Source: Lewinellaceae bacterium
Lineage (GTDB): Bacteria; Bacteroidota; Bacteroidia; Chitinophagales; Saprospiraceae
DNA length: 34,808 nt
Assembly: GCA_020636315.1 (NCBI GenBank)
Contig: JACJYA010000028.1
Location: forward strand, 1-34,808
Direction: 5' to 3'
Shown here piece by piece: positions 31,920 through 34,808 of the stretch. Positions within the stretch are counted from its first letter, which is position 1, and every line of letters begins with the position of its first letter. The notes beneath the pieces are model-generated. The model saw only the letters and a program-made list of their open reading frames with translations, made no database searches and was not told where the DNA came from. A program made the translations under genes and the position numbers.

Positions 31920-32636
31920 ATGAAAGAAGGAACATCAGAACACCCTCTTGAGAACGTCGCGCTCAAAATACCTATCCAGGCTCGCCCCGGGCAATACATT
32001 CATCTGAACCGGTACGCCGATAACCTGAACAAGATACCAAATACCGGCAACCACATCACCGGACATCAGGACGATGACAATATCATCGTCTATCAGGCCT
32101 ACCGCAGGGAGACCGCCGAATTCGCCCAGGAAAACCAGCAACTGGGGGGCGAGTTCTGGAGCCTCGGCCGCATGTCCTGGATAAAGCCCAATTTCCTCTG
32201 GATGATGTACCGCTGCGGCTGGGCCTCCAAACCAGGACAGGAAAGGGTGCTGGCCATTTCTATCCCCAAAACCCTTTTTGCGGAGATCCTGCGCAACGGC
32301 GCCCTGAGTTCCTTCCACGAGGGATGCCACGAAAGCCGGGAGGCCTGGAAAGCGCAACTGGCATCCAGTGAGGTGAGAATACAATGGGACCCGGAACATG
32401 ATCCCTACGGCCAAAAACAGAACTGGCGGGCTATTCAGATCGGCCTGAAGGGGAGCCTCCTCCGGGAATTCGCCACCCGGCAACTCAATTACATCCAGGA
32501 CATCACGGACTTTGTGAAGGCCCAGAAACAGCATGTGGACAGGAAAGAGCTGGATAAACTCCTCATACCGGTGGAAACGGAATATCTTGTGGAAGGCGAA
32601 ACCCTCAGAAAGCGGATCAATGTGAGCTCTAAATGA
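31920..32636 (+). CDS. DUF4291-family protein
   Basis: A 238-residue soluble protein. Family signature: IIVYQAYRRETAEFAQENQQ, then FWSLGRMSWIKPNFLWMMYR and CGWASKPGQERVLAISIPK, with the C-terminal WDPEHDPYGQKQNWRAIQIG and LREF block. DUF4291 is widespread in bacteria and fungi, with no established reaction known to me. The ATG at 31920 is used; an in-frame TTG at 31866 is possible but adds 18 residues of unlikely sequence. The esterase gene follows after 7 bp, so they are probably cotranscribed. Confidence 0.85.
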   Translation: MKEGTSEHPLENVALKIPIQARPGQYIHLNRYADNLNKIPNTGNHITGHQDDDNIIVYQAYRRETAEFAQENQQLGGEFWSLGRMSWIKPNFLWMMYRCGWASKPGQERVLAISIPKTLFAEILRNGALSSFHEGCHESREAWKAQLASSEVRIQWDPEHDPYGQKQNWRAIQIGLKGSLLREFATRQLNYIQDITDFVKAQKQHVDRKELDKLLIPVETEYLVEGETLRKRINVSSK

Positions 32637-32643
32637 TCAAAGC

Positions 32644-33561
32644 ATGAAAAAAATGACCCTGTTTTTATTGCTGGTTTCCATTTACGGCTGCCTGAAGGCT
32701 CAGGCGCCGGCAGATACTTTTGCTTATAAAGAGATCCTGGACATTCCTTACCTGGAGTCGGAAGTAGTGCAGGTGGACAGCCTGCAGCGGCTCCACCTCG
32801 TTTTACCCGAAGGTGTGGAGCAGCCTCCTCTGCTGCTCTGGATTGGTGGCGGCGCCTGGTCGTTCGTGGACCGCAACGTAGAGATGAACCTGGCAAGAAA
32901 GTTCGCCCGGGAGGGGATTGCCGTCGCTTCCGTGGGGCACCGGTTGAGCCGGGGCCTGTTTAAAGACAGCACCAGGACGCATGGGGTCAAACACCCTGTC
33001 CATATAAAAGACATTGCCGCCGCTTTTAAATGGCTCTACGATCATGCCGAAGAATACGGTTACAGCCAGGATAACCTCTTTGTCGGCGGCTTCTCCTCCG
33101 GAGGGCACCTGTCCGCTCTGCTGGCCATGGACGACAGGTACCTGGAGGCCCATGGCCTATCCGTCAAGGATATCAGAGCCGTTATCCCTATTTCCGGCGC
33201 CTATGACATCAACAATTATTATTCTGTTTTCCTGAATCACGAAGACCCGCAAACCCGGACTTTCGCGGATACCCATGTGAAAGACGTGTTCGGCGATACC
33301 GAAGCGGACTTCACCGACGCCTCCCCAACGACGTATATGGATAATCTTTCCATTCCGATGCTGCTTATTTCCGACCACGACCTTTACAATTACACTAAGG
33401 TTTTTGAAGAAAAGCTCCGGGAATCCGGCTACCGGGATTGCCAGATCCTGCACGTTTTCAATTTTGGCCATGGAGGGTTGTGGCGGGATATGTCCAATTC
33501 ACCCGACAGCCAGACGCGGCGCATCATGATCGATTTCATCCGGCGGAATACTTCCTACTGA
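32644..33561 (+). CDS. Secreted α/β-hydrolase (carboxylesterase, HSL/BD-FAE-like)
   Basis: A 305-residue protein with signal peptide (MKKMTLFLLLVSIYGCLKAQ); a Cys at 16 makes a lipoprotein an outside possibility. Catalytic parts: oxyanion loop LWIGGGAWS, nucleophile Ser151 in GGFSSGGHLSA (GxSxG), acid Asp244 or Asp246 in LISDHDLY, His276 in FGHGGLW. The pattern matches esterases of the BD-FAE/hormone-sensitive-lipase type, often acting on acetylated or feruloylated polysaccharides. No T9SS tail. It is the last gene of the 29743-33561 cluster and is followed by two hairpins. Confidence 0.85.
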   Translation: MKKMTLFLLLVSIYGCLKAQAPADTFAYKEILDIPYLESEVVQVDSLQRLHLVLPEGVEQPPLLLWIGGGAWSFVDRNVEMNLARKFAREGIAVASVGHRLSRGLFKDSTRTHGVKHPVHIKDIAAAFKWLYDHAEEYGYSQDNLFVGGFSSGGHLSALLAMDDRYLEAHGLSVKDIRAVIPISGAYDINNYYSVFLNHEDPQTRTFADTHVKDVFGDTEADFTDASPTTYMDNLSIPMLLISDHDLYNYTKVFEEKLRESGYRDCQILHVFNFGHGGLWRDMSNSPDSQTRRIMIDFIRRNTSY

Positions 33562-33583
33562 CCTAACGGGGTGCCGGTTCACC

Positions 33584-33625
33584 CTGCCGGGTTTTCGAGG
33601 GGAGGCAAACGGCTGAACCCGGCAG
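33584..33625. terminator. Hairpin between convergent genes, arms CTGCCGGGTT / AACCCGGCAG
   Basis: A perfect 10-bp stem (33584-33593 with 33616-33625) and a 22-nt loop, 22 bp after the esterase stop; weak T-tract (CCTTTG). A possible terminator. Confidence 0.45.
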
Positions 33626-33693
33626 CCTTTGTCGAGGATGATATTTGCCGGCAGTATTGGATTAGCGGCCCTGTCATTTCTCCGATAAACGCC

Positions 33694-33730
33694 ACCGGGT
33701 TCCCAAAGGCGGCCCTTTCGTAAACCCGGT
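33694..33730. terminator. Second hairpin, arms ACCGGGTT / AACCCGGT
   Basis: An 8-bp stem (33694-33701 with 33723-33730) 44 bp beyond the desaturase stop on its reading strand. It shares the CCGGGTT core with the neighbouring hairpin and may terminate the minus-strand transcript. Confidence 0.4.
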
Positions 33731-33773
33731 AGGTTGAGATGTGCTTTTAAAAGCGATGGCCGTATAGGAAAGC

Positions 33774-34712
33774 CTACCCACCCAGCTCTTTCATCAGCCC
33801 CTTCCAGTATCCCTGGGTAATGTGCGCCTTACCTGCGTATTCACTTTCCTGCATCAGCAGTTGGTGGAGTTTCGGCAGGTTGTAGAACGGAACGCCGGGA
33901 TACAGGTGGTGCTCCAGGTGGTAGCTCACATTGTGCGGCGCCAGGAAGAACCGTTCGATGGCGGTGGCCTTCACCGTCCGGCTGGAGGTGAGTACGTGGT
34001 CGTGCTCCATCTCCCCGAAATGCTCGGCTACGCTGCGGATGTACTGGAACATGAAAAAGGTGGAAAAGTACGGAACCACCCAGAACAGGGCGTAGTATTT
34101 CCATCCGCCCAGAACCGTCAGGGCGCTGAACAGTATCAGGTAAAAGGCCATTTTCGGCAACTTTTCCCGGAACGTTTTGGGTGGCTGCTTGCCATCTTTG
34201 AGCTGGAACCGCTTCAGGAACCAGATGGCGTCCTTAACGCCGCGGTACAGGATAAGGTAAGAGAAGACGATCCAGAGGAACTCTCCCCGGCTCTTGGGGA
34301 ACCGGAATTCCTCTACCCCCAGTTTGGACACCCAGTCGGGGTCGTGCTCCGTGTTCAGGTGCTTGTGGTGGCGGAGGTGGTTCTGCCGGTACTGCTCCAG
34401 GGAGGTGAACAGGGGGTACATCGTGGTGATATCGGTGATGAGGTCGTTCCATTTCCGGTTCTTCAAAAAACGGTAATGGGTGGCGTCGTGCATCAGTATG
34501 GCCAGCGCATGCATGCGGGCGCCGATGACAAGGACCGCCAGAAAGTAGGCAAATGGGTTGAAATACTGGGTGCACAGGTATATGGATCCCAGGATGATGG
34601 CCCAGTTGTAAACAATGGCAGTGGCGTGCACCACGGGCCGGGTTTGGAATAAGGGTTTCAGGGCTTTGGGTTCGATGTTCAGGTTGAGGGCCGTTACGCT
34701 GTTCTTTGTCAT
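33774..34712 (-). CDS. Membrane fatty-acid desaturase
   Basis: A 312-residue inner-membrane di-iron desaturase or hydroxylase. The three His boxes are complete: HDATH (75-79), HLRHH (112-116) and HNVSYHLEHH (260-269, His265, 268, 269 as ligands). Hydrophobic segments at about 30-70, 145-165 and 188-222 give the usual four-helix topology. Members introduce double bonds into acyl chains or act on related lipids and carotenoids; the substrate cannot be told from sequence. It is complete with no anomalies. It is convergent with the esterase gene. Confidence 0.9.
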   Translation of the reverse strand: MTKNSVTALNLNIEPKALKPLFQTRPVVHATAIVYNWAIILGSIYLCTQYFNPFAYFLAVLVIGARMHALAILMHDATHYRFLKNRKWNDLITDITTMYPLFTSLEQYRQNHLRHHKHLNTEHDPDWVSKLGVEEFRFPKSRGEFLWIVFSYLILYRGVKDAIWFLKRFQLKDGKQPPKTFREKLPKMAFYLILFSALTVLGGWKYYALFWVVPYFSTFFMFQYIRSVAEHFGEMEHDHVLTSSRTVKATAIERFFLAPHNVSYHLEHHLYPGVPFYNLPKLHQLLMQESEYAGKAHITQGYWKGLMKELGG

Positions 34713-34808
34713 GATTTTTGGATTTAGTTACAGGTTCCGTACAAAGGTCAGGGCATAATGGGGCAAATCCCAGGTGGGCGGCGCAGCGGGCAGGGGATAG
34801 CAGGTAGG

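Overview
The window looks like a chromosomal segment of a Bacteroidota bacterium, most likely from the Saprospiria (Saprospiraceae/Lewinella-like). The evidence is four secreted proteins with type IX secretion (T9SS) C-terminal sorting domains, the families DUF6089, DUF6340 and CRTAC-like FG-GAP/PKD proteins, promoters of the Bacteroidota form TTTG-N~20-TAnnTTTG, and almost no Shine-Dalgarno sequences. No tRNA, rRNA, CRISPR array, prophage or replication origin was seen.

Layout. 1-3.5 kb: a helical hypothetical protein and a frameshifted secreted sialate O-acetylesterase. 3.5-5.1 kb: two copies of a ~150-170 bp inverted-repeat element flank an ACT-domain gene and a toxin-antitoxin locus whose PIN toxin is broken. 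5.1-10.3 kb: one giant secreted protein (7 FG-GAP loops, ASPIC/UnbV, 15 cysteine-rich PKD domains, T9SS tail), interrupted by a frameshift in PKD 10. 10.5-15.1 kb: an M48/HtpX-like protease, a secreted five-repeat protein, a GH18 chitinase-like enzyme with T9SS tail, and an unknown secreted protein. 15.1-21.7 kb: a largely non-coding 870 bp stretch, a DUF6089 outer-membrane protein, a SIRT5-like sirtuin, a Cys/Met-metabolism PLP enzyme, a tiny ORF, a truncated lipoprotein gene, a PhzF-family isomerase and a DUF6340 lipoprotein. 21.8-28.8 kb: a GH13-like enzyme, two tandem secreted arylsulfotransferase paralogues and tyrS. 28.9-29.7 kb: a decayed insertion sequence with perfect 27-bp terminal repeats. 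29.7-34.7 kb: a cluster of an aspartyl-protease-like protein with both catalytic Asp replaced by His, an MFS transporter, a DUF4291 protein and an esterase, then a convergent fatty-acid desaturase.

Functional theme. Much of the segment encodes surface or secreted glycan and sulfate handling (acetylesterase, GH18, GH13-like, arylsulfotransferases, PKD adhesin-like protein), as expected of a marine or sludge polymer degrader, mixed with housekeeping genes. No complete new defence or mobile system is evident. The most notable items are intergenic inverted repeats built from degenerate short units and placed mostly between convergent genes, the four-cysteine PKD array, the double-His pseudo-aspartic protease, a tandem palindromic operator at the antitoxin promoter, and three frame disruptions clustered in the first 7 kb.
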